Below, piece after piece: positions 29,101 to 39,957 of a stretch of 64,000 nt of DNA. This stretch comes from Zerene cesonia. Lineage: Eukaryota; Arthropoda; Insecta; Lepidoptera; Pieridae. The translations under genes and the position numbers were made by a program. Where the stretch lies: contig NC_052107.1 of NCBI RefSeq assembly GCF_012273895.1, forward strand, positions 930,001 to 994,000. The letters run 5' to 3'. Under the pieces are notes generated by a model. The model saw nothing but the letters and a program-made list of their open reading frames with translations, was not told the DNA's origin and searched no databases. How positions within the stretch are numbered: the stretch's first letter is position 1; each line of letters opens with the position of its first letter.

Positions 29101-30482
29101 CATATATGAGTATCACTACATAGTATAAAATAATATATTATAATAGTTTAAAAAAACTAAAAAACATGGAATAATTTTATCAAATTAGTGTATTGTCATC
29201 GGTCTTCAATATATCTACAAAGTTTGAACGAAATCTGGCCGTTTAAAGTGGGTCAAAATCGCGCCCAAAGAAGTCGGTTACAAACAAACATACAGGTGAA
29301 GCTAATAAAAAGCGTGTAATAAAGTCGCTTTTTCTGTCCCTATGTATACTTAAATCTTTAAAACTACGCAACGGATTTTGATGGGTTTTTTATAGATAGG
29401 GTGATTCAAGAGCAAGGTTTATATATTTAATAACATCCATTAAACTACTCCGAATTAACGCGTGCGAAGCCGCGGTCAAAAGCTAGTATTATCATATTAT
29501 GTACCCTTGCTTGACTGGTTATTTGTACTCGCAATTTACTAGACCTTCTTTAACGTTAATCGTATCGGACAACCATTAACCTTCATCTATATTGATTCGA
29601 GAATTGTGTTTCACAGTCTAAGATCCACGGAAGTTTCATTATTTCTATCTAAAACTGTTAATAAATGAAGGAATTTGTTCAAGATTAATATTTGAATGCT
29701 ATTTTGCACACACAGCGTAGACGTGTGAACTGAACTTCTTTGCCAATTCTTTCCTTATTATATTATAGTACCTGGATGACCGAGCTTTGCTCGGTATTTT
29801 TTTCTTTTTTTTGTTTTAACTTTAATTATTCGCCAAAAAATAGTATTATTATTCGCCAATAGATGTCAGGAAGAGTCATAATAAATTGGGACTACTCAAA
29901 CGCCTCCTGTTTTTTAAAAAAGTAAGTTTAAGTCGATAAGTTTAAACACGAATAAAACACGAATATGACATTTTCTAAAAAAGATTCCTAGCTAGATCGA
30001 TTTATCGCCCCCGAAACCCCCTATATACTAAATTTCATGAAAATCGTTGGAGCCGATTCCGTAGTACATCTTGTTCTTAACCCCCGATAAGTTTAATATC
30101 TGTATGTGTGTGCCTTCGTAGCTTCTGAATGGACGTACCGTACCGTACCGACGTACGTATTTAGAATATTTATGAAATCACGAATTCTATATTTTATTCC
30201 AATATGGCCGCCGATATAAATTGGGGTAAAATGGCTTTTTCAATTTTAATTTAATTACATACATTAATTTTGGAATTGTGGAAAAACTGTTCCGCTATGA
30301 CAACTTATTTCATAACAAACTATCTGCTCACCAGAAATATTAATCCTGGCCTCGTCATAGTAGTCAAGGACGAATTCGTCGTCCTCTTCAGGCACTGGCT
30401 CGTGGGGGTCCGCGCGGCGGTGGGTCGCGTTAGGGGCACCGCTCACCAGCAGGGCGCAAAGCACCAAGACCACCACCTCCAT
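5098..30482 (-). CDS. EB/EGF-like module, single-pass type I membrane protein with Ser/Arg-rich cytoplasmic tail
   Basis: Coding exons, in transcription order: 30482-30332, 10579-10436, 9611-9450, 8802-8626, 7949-7827 (or to 7734), 5597-5353, 5163-5098. Phases match at every junction, giving 355 residues (386 with the longer exon). Residues 1-16 form a hydrophobic signal peptide. An acidic linker with sequons at N18 and N48 follows. Residues 52-98 and 99-151 are two six-cysteine modules; the second (LGEQC...C...C...CQCDPGY) has the look of an EB module. Residues about 164-185 form the only transmembrane helix. The tail is rich in Ser and Arg, then has a strongly charged, probably helical stretch at 274-303, then proline-directed Ser/Thr sites. 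The family fit is by eye: a cell-surface protein with a signalling or scaffold-type tail is inference, and the ligand is unknown. No gene symbol can be given. A TATA-like promoter lies at about 40.2 kb. Confidence 0.8.
5353..5597 (-). CDS. EB-module gene, charged-helix tail exon
   Basis: The acceptor TTCTAG precedes 5597, and the donor GAA|GTATGT follows 5353. It encodes a Ser run, then a highly charged segment (AKKWEREREQKERRQ...) predicted to be helical or coiled, then PTPSPRSP-type proline-directed sites. If the donor is skipped, the frame runs only six more codons to a stop at about 5332. Confidence 0.85.
7827..7949 (-). CDS. EB-module gene, Ser/Arg-rich tail exon (two possible donors)
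   Basis: The acceptor is GACCAG before 7949. The preferred donor is GCAG|GTGCGG after 7827. It leaves phase 1 and joins RRAPSSRA to GSRRPSLSS, which keeps the Ser/Arg character. A second donor, AAAG|GTGATC after 7734, has the same phase and adds 31 residues of different character (AAILLISRHLKAVRDGG...). The exon is very GC-rich compared with the surrounding intron. Confidence 0.75.
8384..8514. repeat. Inverted repeat with GC-rich palindrome in an intron
   Basis: GATGTGAAACATC (8384-8396) pairs with GATGTTTCACATC (8502-8514). Between them 8438-8457 is a perfect 20-base palindrome centred on GACGCGTC, with GTCGCCACG repeated shortly after. MITE-like; it lies in the intron before exon 6 of the EB-module gene. 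Confidence 0.55.
8626..8802 (-). CDS. EB-module gene, transmembrane exon
   Basis: The acceptor is CTTCCAG before 8802, and the donor CTG|GTTAGT follows 8626. It encodes a short extracellular stem, a hydrophobic helix (LLGVASGIFVLAGLLCFVL), then a basic, tyrosine-bearing juxtamembrane stretch (HLYTKARYHP). A weaker donor CCCT|GTCTTT upstream is also phase 1 but has a poor consensus. Confidence 0.8.
9450..9611 (-). CDS. EB-module gene, second cysteine module exon
   Basis: The acceptor AATTCCAG precedes 9611, and the donor GAAG|GTTAAT follows 9450. It encodes KKLGEQCFYRETC through CQCDPGY to FCTE, a complete six-cysteine EB/EGF-like module. The length of 162 bases keeps phase 1 on both sides. 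Confidence 0.85.
10436..10579 (-). CDS. EB-module gene, first cysteine module exon
   Basis: The acceptor TATTTTCAG precedes 10579. The chosen donor AAAC|GTGGGT makes GCAKPKKLGEQC across the junction. The frame stays open for 12 more codons to a second, stronger-looking donor (GTGAGA at about 10399) with phase 0. That donor would need a different acceptor in the next exon, so alternative splicing here is possible. The motif order SPCEFTC...C...CQC...GC gives six cysteines. Confidence 0.8.
10876..10934. repeat. Inverted repeat GTCACGCTGACC
   Basis: Perfect 12-base arms at 10876-10887 and 10923-10934, with an extra CGCTGACC inside. Small MITE or hairpin. Confidence 0.5.
12356..12394. repeat. 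Perfect hairpin, 17-base arms
   Basis: CTGTCTTACCGGAACTA and its exact reverse complement flank a 5-base loop (TAGAT). Confidence 0.85.
13842..14020 (+). mobile_element. Helitron-like short element (family H1)
   Basis: 5' TCCTACTAATATTA, 3' CCGCGGGGCGCAGCTCGT. TC at one end and near-CTAGT with GC-rich pairs at the other fit a non-autonomous Helitron. No coding capacity. Confidence 0.6.
14487..14562 (+). repeat. Imperfect tandem ATCAATATCATTCATTAA array
   Basis: Four to five partial units of ATCATTCATTAAATCAAT in a row within the long intron. Confidence 0.7.
17820..17976 (-). mobile_element. Helitron-like short element (family H2)
   Basis: The plus strand begins ACTAGCGGTCCGCCCCGGCT and ends AATATTAGTACAGA. 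Related copies are at 21752, 50150, 62207 and 63658. Confidence 0.55.
18768..19020 (-). mobile_element. Repeat with CTAGT-type start
   Basis: AACTAGTTGTCACCCGCAGG with a GTCAGTCAGTCAGTCACC end; organised like the 51040 repeat. Confidence 0.4.
20383..20467 (+). repeat. Tandem repeat, period 49
   Basis: A 36-base unit starting AATTTGTCTATGTTCGACG occurs twice (20383-20418, 20432-20467) with no difference seen. Confidence 0.85.
20470..20505. repeat. Perfect hairpin, 16-base arms
   Basis: GGTGATAGACTCGGGC and its exact reverse complement flank a CAAC loop, directly after the tandem repeat. Confidence 0.85.
21752..21870 (-). mobile_element. Helitron-like H2 fragment
   Basis: The plus strand reads TTAGCGGTCCGCGGAGGCTT then GTGGTACTTTAAGCC; the middle is lost. 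Confidence 0.45.
22324..22662 (+). repeat. SINE-like poly-A retroelement (family A)
   Basis: Shares GCTTGCACCGGAGAAGTACC, CACACCCCCACA and GGGCGGTGGTGACCGC with the 47562 copy. The open frames inside are not genes. Confidence 0.7.
25013..25252. mobile_element. Two adjacent hairpins (MITE-like)
   Basis: Arms 25013-25039 and 25074-25100 are a perfect 27-base inverted repeat. Directly next, 25101-25152 and 25201-25252 pair over 52 bases with four mismatches. Confidence 0.7.
27825..27905 (+). repeat. tRNA-like element with perfect B box (tRNA pseudogene or SINE head)
   Basis: GGTTCGAATCC at 27883-27893 is a perfect B box, preceded by GGGTGGCCGTGAGGCTAGGC, which resembles a D-arm. The acceptor and T stems do not pair well, so it is not a working tRNA. 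Confidence 0.5.
28351..28569 (+). repeat. SINE-like family A, 3' two-thirds
   Basis: Very close to the 3' part of the 47562 copy, with a poly-A end, so a relatively recent insertion. Truncated at its 5' end. Confidence 0.7.
28571..28790 (-). mobile_element. Helitron-like element
   Basis: Plus strand: CCGCCCGCGGCTTTGCTCGC ... CCGTGGGATTTCCGGGATAA ... ACCAAATCGGTTAATCCG. It follows directly after a SINE-like copy. Confidence 0.4.
29322..29488 (-). mobile_element. Helitron-like element (family H4)
   Basis: Plus strand: GTCCCTATGTATACTTAAAT ... AACGCGTGCGAAGCCGCGG ... AAAAGCTAGT. Related pieces are at 37306-37390 and 50867-51030. Confidence 0.45.
29766..30120 (-). mobile_element. Helitron-like element (family H3) with CCGAGC hairpin end
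   Basis: Plus strand: AGTACCTGGATGACCGAGCTTTGCTCGG, a 6-base stem near the end, then TTTCATGAAAATCGTTGGAG. An inverted relative is at 54930-55142. Confidence 0.5.
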
Positions 30483-30508
30483 GCCGTCATCACCGCGCCG
30501 GGGACGCA
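30332..30508 (-). CDS. EB-module gene, exon 2 with start codon and signal peptide
   Basis: The acceptor is GGCCACAG before 30508, and the donor TCTG|GTGAGC follows 30332. Translation starts at the ATG at 30482-30480 (context GGCATGG, favourable). It encodes MEVVVLVLCALLVSGA, a clear signal peptide, then an acidic segment with EEDDEF and DYYDEA. The first 26 bases are 5'UTR. They carry an out-of-frame ATG at 30490 opening a 15-codon frame that overlaps the main start. Confidence 0.85.
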
Positions 30509-31491
30509 CTGTGGCCGATAAGAGTACATTTAGTAATTTAGAATTAATAAAAGAGTATAATAGATGGATAGAAAATTAAGAACTGATGGGATTGCATTAT
30601 AATGTCTTTGAATTTCCTATCCAGTCTATAGACCGGATAAAGCAAAGGTAGCAAGGGTGAAAGGAAAAGATAAGGGACTTTATAGACACGTTTTTGCCTT
30701 TTGCGGAGCTGGTTCCTCGCCTATTTAAAAAAAAATTTGCTGAAACCAGTCATATCTCAATATGAGTTATAAATAATGTAAAAGGGAGGCTTATAAATTG
30801 CAATTTCAATTGAAAAGAAAACAAAATTAACCATATTACATTTTCGATATTGAACGATAAATGAATGGGTTTCTCGTGATGTTCATAATTCTGCGAATGA
30901 ATTCATATAAATTGACGTTTTGTATTGGAAGTAAGAGAAAATTTTATGTTAGTTTTAGTCACAAAATAACTAAATTACCGCCATTTCAGAGAATTTGCCT
31001 GGAAGACCATTAAACCGTATTATGAATCACTGTAACGTATACGCAAACATTATTTATAAATGAAGATTGAAAATAGAATTTGATTGCTATAGTATAGATA
31101 TACGATATGGTGGGAATATACGAATATAATATTTATAATGATATCGAGATGGCACGTTTATAAGTTTTTGTATGAAGATAGATGATAACTCTTGAAGTAA
31201 GATAAAAGTTTACAAAAATGCTTTGAAACTATTGTTTGAGAATATTAGATATACATACTGTCTTACACGATTATTATCTGAGGATTTTTTGAACAATGAA
31301 CTGAGTGTTCTTTTGGTATTAAATGGATATTATGATGATTGTGGAAGAAAAAACAATTGATTCATCACTACATTGTATAAAGCAGTATTTAAAGTTACCC
31401 AACAGATATTGATATTTTTTTTAAATAAAAAGTGCGATTCAAGAGTAAGGTTTATATGTATATATCATGTATTATTATAGTGATATAATAA

Positions 31492-31793
31492 ATCATTATC
31501 ACCAGCCCATATATGTTCCCACTGCTGGGACACAGGCCTCCTATGAGGGTTCAGGCCATAATCCACCACGCTGGCCAAGTGCGGGTTGGCAGATGTCACA
31601 TGCCCTCGAACGTCTAATTCTTGGACATGCCGGTTTCCTCACGATGTTTTCCTTCACCTTTAAAGCAGTGGTGATGTTATCTACATGCGCAGATAAATTG
31701 AAAAATCAATTTATTTCCTGCGCGCTCGCCCGGTCTCGAACCCCGACTTATCGATTTTGAAGTCCGAGGTCCTCACCACTGAGCCACCACTGC
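31492..31793 (-). repeat. tRNA-derived SINE with A and B boxes
   Basis: On the minus strand the 5' head has an A box TGGCTCAGTGG (31786-31776) and a B box GGTTCGAGACC (31742-31732) at tRNA-like spacing. The body is shared with 43842-44073, 44690-44975, 52372-52612 and 63834-64000, and ends in GATGATG-type repeats. It is the clearest copy in the window. Confidence 0.8.
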
Positions 31794-32744
31794 TTTTATA
31801 TATATAATACTGCTTTTATAGATATAATAAATAGGACGTGAAAAATCGTAATATTTGTAGGTTTATATCAAACAACGATATTAGAAAATAGAAATAAATT
31901 AGATTGGGCAGTTAAGAAGACAGCAATAAAAAGGCATCTTGATGAGTAGGCGTCTCCTTCATCTATCAATTTCATAATCAGTAGAAATGGAAATGTGATA
32001 GCGCTGATCAAGTGAGTGATATTATGTCTGACCCAATTCATGTCCAAAATTTCTATAACTCGTAGAATATTATTGACACTATAAATGAAAATAAACGAAT
32101 TGATAACATTTTATCTTGAAAGCCAGTCGAAATTGTTTTTGTAGTTTGAATGTCATCAATATTCAGTGGATTTTATTTGTCCACGAGAGATAAATTTGTT
32201 TTCATTTGACTCGGCCGCGTTCAATAAATAGTGAAAGTAGAAATTTATTACTAGACCCCTGTCTGTATGTATATAGAATTATAGAGTATAATATGCTATT
32301 GGAACGATTTTATCAGATAATGTACCGTTATGTAATGTAATGTAATGTTAGTTGCGTACCATTGTATTTAGTTTTAATTGTTTGAGCACGTTTACGATAC
32401 TGATACTCATACTGATAGAAGATAGGTATTTTTCTCGAAGTTTTGTGCTCGTTGGGACAGAATAGTGGTCCTTTGGTAATGTGATATAGCCTTTGATTTA
32501 AAATGGTCAAGAATATGATGATGAGAAAAGAAGGCGAATATGACGCTTAAGGTACCTAAGTTTATAAATCATAAGATATTCCCTTCATGGTAACAATACT
32601 TTGAACTCACAGAAATCATCATGAGAGGTTTTTATATATTAAAGAAATATTAATAGATTAGGAAATAATTATAGCAGCTGGATGATTTTTCTTTCAGAGG
32701 CAAATAAGGAATTTTCATTCACGTTTCTTTTAAATTCTATTAAA

Positions 32745-32890
32745 ACAAAGGCTGACCCGGCGAACGCCTTACTGTTATCATTTGGGGGTTTGAAAAATAG
32801 ATGTTGGCCGATTCTCAGATCCGAAATGGACTCAAAATTTCATTAGAATCGGTCCAGCAGTTATAGTTATGTGAGTGGTTACTAACATTT
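32745..32890 (-). mobile_element. Helitron-like H5 fragment
   Basis: Plus strand: GCTGACCCGGCGAACGCC ... AAAAATAGATGTTGGCCGAT ... GGTCCAGCAG. Confidence 0.45.
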
Positions 32891-34877
32891 TGACACAAGC
32901 ATTTAATGCATATGGCGATACCATAATATAAAAAATGGTCAATCTGTTTGTCCGCTGGAGAGATGAAATCTAAAAGCTAAGTAATTTATAAGAATGTGTT
33001 ATGTTAGGTTTTATTTTCAAAAAAAAAAGTATAATGTTATATATGAAGTTAAAATTATAAAAATTTTTATATCAAGAGCATATGGTAGTTTATTAAATTT
33101 AATTCAATATGCAGATCTGATTCTAGTTTTGTTATAAGAGCCTAGCTATAAAAACGATAAAGGTATATAGGTAGGATAACGATATAGGTATATATTTAAT
33201 GACAATTACGTTTCATTTTGGAACAAAAACATTTTAAATGTTGTTTAAATGAAATCCATTATGTAGTGATAACGTCTTATGGGAGGATAAACTACATAAT
33301 ATACTTAATATACTTGATAAACGCGTTACGGCGACAGTCTGTCTGGCTTCCCTTTCTCTAACGCATACAGCAGCGGTAGTCAGGCTCCCTCTCCCACTCT
33401 AACCAATAGCTCTAGTCATATTTCGGATAATATCGCACTCTGGACACTTGTTTTTTTTATCATAGTTAGGCACGTGCTGGAAGCGTCTCACGAATCCATA
33501 TAAAAACGTCTTGTTTCATATTATTATATACATAATTCAATTATTGTACGCACATTGTAATGTTTTCTTGACATAGTAAAATATTTATGTTCGTTTTGAA
33601 TATGTTCAGTGAAACATGAAACCTATTTTAAAAATTGCTGACTATTCGTTAAACTTATACTCTCAGAGACGTTGATATGAAATATGTCGATAAAATCGCC
33701 TTTTTTTAATAGATCTGCCCGTTTAATTAATAACAAACTATTTGCTTAGTAACTTTTTGCGTTTGATTTCACGCGTGTATTCCAAAATTAAAAAGTTTTT
33801 AGCGAGAATCGAGCTGTATAAATATTTATATTTAGTCCAAGTCGGCCAGGACTTTTAAGGGTACTCATACGCATACACATATAACAATCATTCGATTCCT
33901 TTCGTGTTCATATTTTTCTAGTATTTTTTATAACCATAATTTTTAATTATATTGTGCTATAATAATGATATGAGGAAGGTACTGATAATCAATCTAGCAG
34001 ATGTCGGTCTTGAACTTTAGATTTTTATATAATACCAATTTGTACTGCTACGTGATTTACTTAGCTAAAAGTTTATGTTAAGTGATTGAATAAGAGAAAG
34101 AGATCACTTTAAGATTTAATAAGAAAAATAATGTAACTTTTATTTAAAGTTATTTATAAAACATTGACCATAAATTGCAATAGTACCCTAATATAAGCCT
34201 TGTAAGCTCATAAATCTGAATGACACACAATGACTTCTTAATACTACTGAAGATAATTAATATTTATTTATTCATTACATTATATTATTTATCTCTCATG
34301 ATCTGATATTATTTAAATAAGTTCTCTAATATTTATCTCTTGTAATTGGCAACATGAAAATAGTTTAATTTCAATGTTGTTTTCATATCAAATAATATTT
34401 ATTTGTTCGCTTTTTCCATCCATGTTGTTATGACATGACCTAATATTTTCAGATGAACTAAAAATAGCATTATATCATTCTGGGCAATGCGCAATCAAAT
34501 AAAAATGAACTAGCCGAAATGATATTTGGTACAATGATTTCTAATAAATATTAATGAATTTTCCGGAAAACAGGAGATGGATTATACAGTAAGGATGTGA
34601 CGTGGCGAGGTTTGGTGTTATAGTTTCATTAGTTATCTTTCCATGTGATACACCTGATTATAGTTTAGTAGTTTGTAGATATAGTATTGGATCGTATAAT
34701 TGTAGGCTACATTGATATTACGTACTATATATATTATTGTACTATTGTACTATGGGCGCTTGAAAATGGGATGATATTATTATTTTTATCGAAACACAAA
34801 ACGGCCATCGAATTGTTAAAACTAGATTAAGTGTAAATGGGACTATACGGGACCAGCTTTCAAATAGTCAATTACTA

Positions 34878-34917
34878 TTTTTATACTGGGTGAACCAATG
34901 TTCACCCAGTATAAAAA
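34878..34917. repeat. Perfect hairpin, 18-base arms
   Basis: TTTTTATACTGGGTGAAC and its exact reverse complement flank a CAAT loop. Confidence 0.85.
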
Positions 34918-35539
34918 AATAACAAAAAGAACGGTCGAACTGATAACCTCTTTTTTTGCAGTCGATTGAAAATATGAGTCAAATACCTACGACTTGAGAT
35001 CTTTTAGTATCCTTTGATTTGTTTTATAATAAAATCATAAAGTGACAAGTTTTGTAACGTGTTTTTATATTATGTTCTTTATTGTCAATTGCTTGCGGCT
35101 ATATTCGCTTAAAACTATATTGACCAGAATTTGCTTTATGCTACGTTGAAATAGAAGCAGTGATTCAGTTTTTTCCTCAAAGCTTGATGGATTTATTGCG
35201 GCGGAAGCGAGCTATTGTAAATACTGCATTGGAACACATTTATATGCTTTGTAAATAATAATTCGTTTAATGATCAAGTTTGATACTCAAAATATTTACT
35301 CGTCGCAGTTTTACTCTTGATGGAATTTTGTAAAGAAATAAATGAATACTTCAAGTGTTTAATTATTTTTTTACGCTTGTCCCGTCTTAGTCACAGTTAG
35401 TCTGAAAATATGATAATATATCAGTAACGATACAGATTTCTTATTTATTTTACATTAGAAGATAAATTTTTGAATCGGCCCCTAGTTTTTGTGTAAATCG
35501 TCACAAACAAAGAAAGAAAAATGAAGTGTACAGTGTTTA

Positions 35540-35735
35540 ATATTTTGTTGGCAAACTGAACTGGTGGTATTCTTAAGGGGAAAGGGATAAGGAAAGGATT
35601 GACAATCAAGAACGATAGGAATAGGAAGGGTGAGGCAAAGGAAACGGGCTACTATTTCACACCGGTATTCTGCGGCAGTGTGGTACTTCCCCAGCGCGAG
35701 TTGGCCCAATCCGTACCGAAGCTGGCTCGATGCTC
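35540..35735 (-). repeat. SINE-like family A, 5' part, inverted
   Basis: Minus-strand copy of the family A head and middle (CCGGTGTGAAATAGTAGCCC-type sequence); the 3' part is missing. Confidence 0.6.
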
Positions 35736-38700
35736 GAAAAAAAAGCTAATCTAGGCATTCAAAAATCACATACTCCTAACATAATCTGACAATTTAAAAA
35801 TCTGAAATCGCATCTTAAATATACCGCATACGGCTCTTTTCCAAATAACCCAGTGAGTTAACGAAGGTGTTAGCAAGTCGACTCAAAGCGAATACCGTTT
35901 AAATACGTTTGTATTTACACTTTGCCGGTTAAGTAAGTAAGTGGTTGTGCACTGTGACGCACTGCAGCTGCGCCGGTATGACCTTAAATATATAGGCTAT
36001 AATATTAACCTCATTTGGTTTTTTGGTATAACAGTATATGTCGGTAATTGTAGGGTTGGATAATAGATAATATTGCGAATTGAGGCTAATTCGATTTGGT
36101 AGTTGATAAGAGTTTTGTTGCTTGGTCGAGATAATTGGGTAGAAAAATTTTTACAATTAAAACGAAGCTTACGATGATGAAATCTTAAGCTAAATTCATC
36201 CATTTTATAAGCGCCACAAAGAAACATACTTATGTTCACTCGAAATGCATAATCCCTTTTCTGGTGTAGTCGAGTAGAAGGTGATTATGCTCCAAGCGCT
36301 AAAATATTACACAAAGTTCCGATTCATATAAGATTTTATGTAAATGCTTGCTCTTGCTTGATTATGAGCTTTACAAATGCCTATTATTTTAGTTCTGTCT
36401 GGCGGTTTACATGTCTTTTTCGCAATTTTCAACTACTTAACTGATTTGGATGAAATTTGGTACAATGATAGTTTGCAACCTGAGATAGGACATAGGACAT
36501 TTTATCGCGACAATCCCACAAGAATGGGTATAATGCGGGCAAAATAATGTGCGATAAACTAGCTTATGGGTATTTATAAATGTGAAAGTTTTCATTTTTG
36601 TTTAGATTTATGGAAGTTATCAAGTTACCCAATTACACAAAAGATCCTGAACCGATTTTGATGAAACGTATCATTTAAAGTTAAAGTTTACAATGTATTA
36701 TTTATTGTACAGTATACAAAAACTTCGCAATTCAGAAAATGAGCTACGACCAAAAAACAATAAGTTCCCTCTGTGTATTATTAAATTTTATGCCGAAAGA
36801 GCATAAAACGGCAAGCTTAATTATTACAGTTTAAAATATAATATACTAGACTGTTGTGCCGGTTTCACCAGGAAAGAATCAAGACGAAAACTAAAAAAGA
36901 CAAAAAAAATGAAGTGTCAGCTCATTTTCTTTTCTGTTTTTAGCCTGGGTCATCCCAAGCGATGGTAACTTTCTATTGTTGAGAGTCTTTTTGAGAGAGA
37001 AATCTTTTTGTTTTTAACCTTAATAAATAATTAGCTTAAAAGATAAATGCTGTAATCTATACATAGTAATATGACTTCAACTCGCATTGTACAAACGAGT
37101 ATTAAATTTTCTTCGATCTTTTAGCGTAGTCAGTGTAAGTATAAGACATTATACTAAAGATAAAGTTTGAAGTTTACTTGTGATTTATTAGCTCTCTTGA
37201 TGTGAGGGAATATGACGATATAACGAAGGGTCTTGTATCATCTAAATTCTACCAGGATGAATACACAAACATAGGTATGATATCTTCACTAAATAGTATA
37301 AAACGAAGTCGCTTTCTTTCTATGTCCCTATGTATGCTTAAATCTTTAAAACTACGCAATGGATTTTGTATGGGGCTTTTTTAATAGATCTGTCAATCAA
37401 TTCATATTTGAGGTTAATTTAATATCATTACTCAAGCTATATTTATGTTCAAAATATTCATAATCTCTTCATGATAGCTTTACATTAAATAGTGCTAAAG
37501 AATTATGACTTTCAATAAATCTGTTATAGTTTTTCGCTATATTAAACTGTAGTCATCGATTTAGTTAGTGATAAAACATAAGAAAAAAATGGAACCGTAT
37601 CTATTTTATTTTCTATATTACATATTATATTAACTGGCCTGGCATACGTTTTATAGCAATTTTCTGACCTATCGAATTTACTTTCACAAAATCGTGATAG
37701 ATTTTTGGAGGTAATTGATTGAAAACACCATGACACTATATGTTATCAACAAATGTACATAAAAAATTACTAATTATGATAAGATAAAGTCCATTTTGTA
37801 ACTTTTCCTTTTAATATATTACACGATATTTGTATGACATAGTTAGTACATATTTAATTGCTGGTTATTTTAAACTAGTATAGTATTATGTTATCTGTGG
37901 TTTAAACATGTTCGTACCTAAACGTTTTTTTCAGACTTACCTGCTACCGCTGAAGCGTTCTTTCGAGCTTGTTTCGCACGTCATTGAGCTGAATCTACTT
38001 CGTTTTCCTCATTCAAGTTTATGAAATCATGTATTCATACCACATTTTTCGGCAATAAATACCCTTTCTTTCTGAATTTCATATGTAAATAGATTTTCTA
38101 GAAGGATAATCTGGATAAGAAATGAAAATAAGCAAAGACAGACTTGGTTATAGTAACGGTTGTAGTTCAATAGTTATGTGACTTGAGGCAAACGAAGCCG
38201 CGGGTATATAGTTGTTTTATATGTAGATAATGATTAAAAGGTATTAAATAAATCACATTCTCCCGCGAAGTTAAAGAAAAACCCGCATAGAATCCGTTCC
38301 CGGGGAATTTCGTTCTAAATTGTAATATTAAATAATTAATATTGAATTTTTCTACAACCCACGTGAAGCAAAAACTGAAATGCGAAATCATTTGTCTTCT
38401 CATATCATCAGGAATTACCAGTCAAATAAAATATTGGATCATGAAACGATCATTAAAATACATACAATTATATAAAAACGTTAATTATATGAAATGAAAA
38501 TGAAAATATAATTATTGAATTCATGTAAGGAATATACATATACATATATCATTAACTTCTTTTAAAAATAACATCTTTCACAGATTAAATTTCCTATTTG
38601 GGCATCGGATCGGTAATGTAGACAGTTGTTTTCTCTTTTGATTTATTAAGTTCAATGGAAAGATTTTATCCTTATAATTGATATAATTGATTGAAATTGA

Positions 38701-38892
38701 TGATTAAATTGATTGATTAAATTAAATTTAACCCGGGTGTGGAAAGATAATTTTCAGAAAATTTTATTCTTTCTTTTCACAAATAATTCAATGTTACTTT
38801 ATAGTAATATTTTCTGCCTACAATATTAAGATTCCTTTCCTTTCGGTGGTCTTACAAAATTCCACCTTGTATATTTTTAAACCATGTTTACA

Positions 38893-38942
38893 TCATCAGC
38901 CCATATTTGTAATACTGCTGGGACTTGCCTCCTATAGCATTT
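38893..38942 (-). repeat. SINE fragment
   Basis: The plus strand reads ATCAGCCCATATTTG...ACTGCTGGGAC, a short scrap of the tRNA-derived SINE 3' end. Confidence 0.45.
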
Positions 38943-39957
38943 ATAGTTCTATGAGTTTCTACGCATTAGTACTAGTGAGGTTTCGAAGATGACACAAACA
39001 CTTTTGGTTCTTGGGTACCGGTTTCCTTACAATCAAAATATATGATAACATTCGCTCCGGCTTCGCCCGTGGTACATATATAGCCTCTGTCACTAAGAGT
39101 TGTTGCAGCTTTCTATTGGTGAAAGAATTTTGAAATGAATTTGGTTCAGCAGTTTGCATGGAAACATTATAAACATACTAACATACAAATCTTTCCTCCT
39201 TATAATTTTACTTTGGGAGTATAGATGTATCGCAATAGGAAATACGTTTATTTTTTTTTATAATTTTACTTACATTTGAATTTTCCTCGCCTATACATTA
39301 TTCATAAACATTTATTTCAAACATTTATCATTTCATACCTACGTATGAAAAATTTGAATATAACGATTAATAGGCATACCGATCTATCGTACGACTTATT
39401 TGTCGTTCCCTCAGATAGTAAACAGTCCAATGGAAATAGGCCAGCGTGCGTACATAATTGAATGCAATTAGTTACGCTTTAAAAATTATATAACGCTTAT
39501 ATTAGTGTTAATACCATGTTGACATTTGAGATAAGTTTGTACTTTGTGTATAATTAAAAATTCACACGCCACGTTAAGGCGCCTACAGACACGAGCGAAA
39601 ATTGTTCAAAGAGAAATAAGGGAAGGAAATATTTGATAGCTCTTTCGTGTTAGGTAATCGAGGATTGTGTGGAAGCAATTTAATTTTTATCGATAAGCTT
39701 TTTCATGACAAAACGTAGAGGTGAATTGGATTTTGGTAAAAGGGTGTAACTAAGGTTCTTAATTTTAAAATCTAGGACAGGAATAATAAATATAATAGGA
39801 GTTCCTTGGTTATAATTACGCCTTAATCTTAAGTTTCTTTAAAAATCATTAGTTGTAGGTAGTAAAAGATCGTGTTTTAGTGAAAACTGGTATATCTTGA
39901 ACCAGTTTATGTCAAATTAGCAACGCTTTCTTTACCACAAAGGGAAAATTCACTCAC

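Larger units (their letters stand above)
10580..30331 (-). other. Long intron of the EB-module gene (about 19.8 kb), no exon seen
   Basis: Between the signal-peptide exon and the first cysteine module I find no coding exon on either strand. The content is AT-rich unique sequence plus inserted repeats: Helitron-like pieces at 13842-14020, 17820-17976, 21752-21870, 28571-28790, 29322-29488 and 29766-30120; SINE-like copies at 22324-22662 and 28351-28569; a tRNA-like element at 27825-27905; and hairpins at 12356, 20470 and 25013. All are listed separately. Confidence 0.6.
30509..39957 (-). other. First intron of the EB-module gene (about 9.4 kb), no exon seen
   Basis: It lies between the 5'UTR exon and the signal-peptide exon. 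It carries a tRNA-derived SINE (31492-31793), SINE-like and Helitron-like fragments, and a perfect hairpin at 34878-34917. No coding exon could be supported on either strand. Confidence 0.55.

Noticed and set aside
31467..31760. 97-codon plus-strand open frame
   Set aside because: It lies inside a tRNA-derived SINE in reverse orientation.
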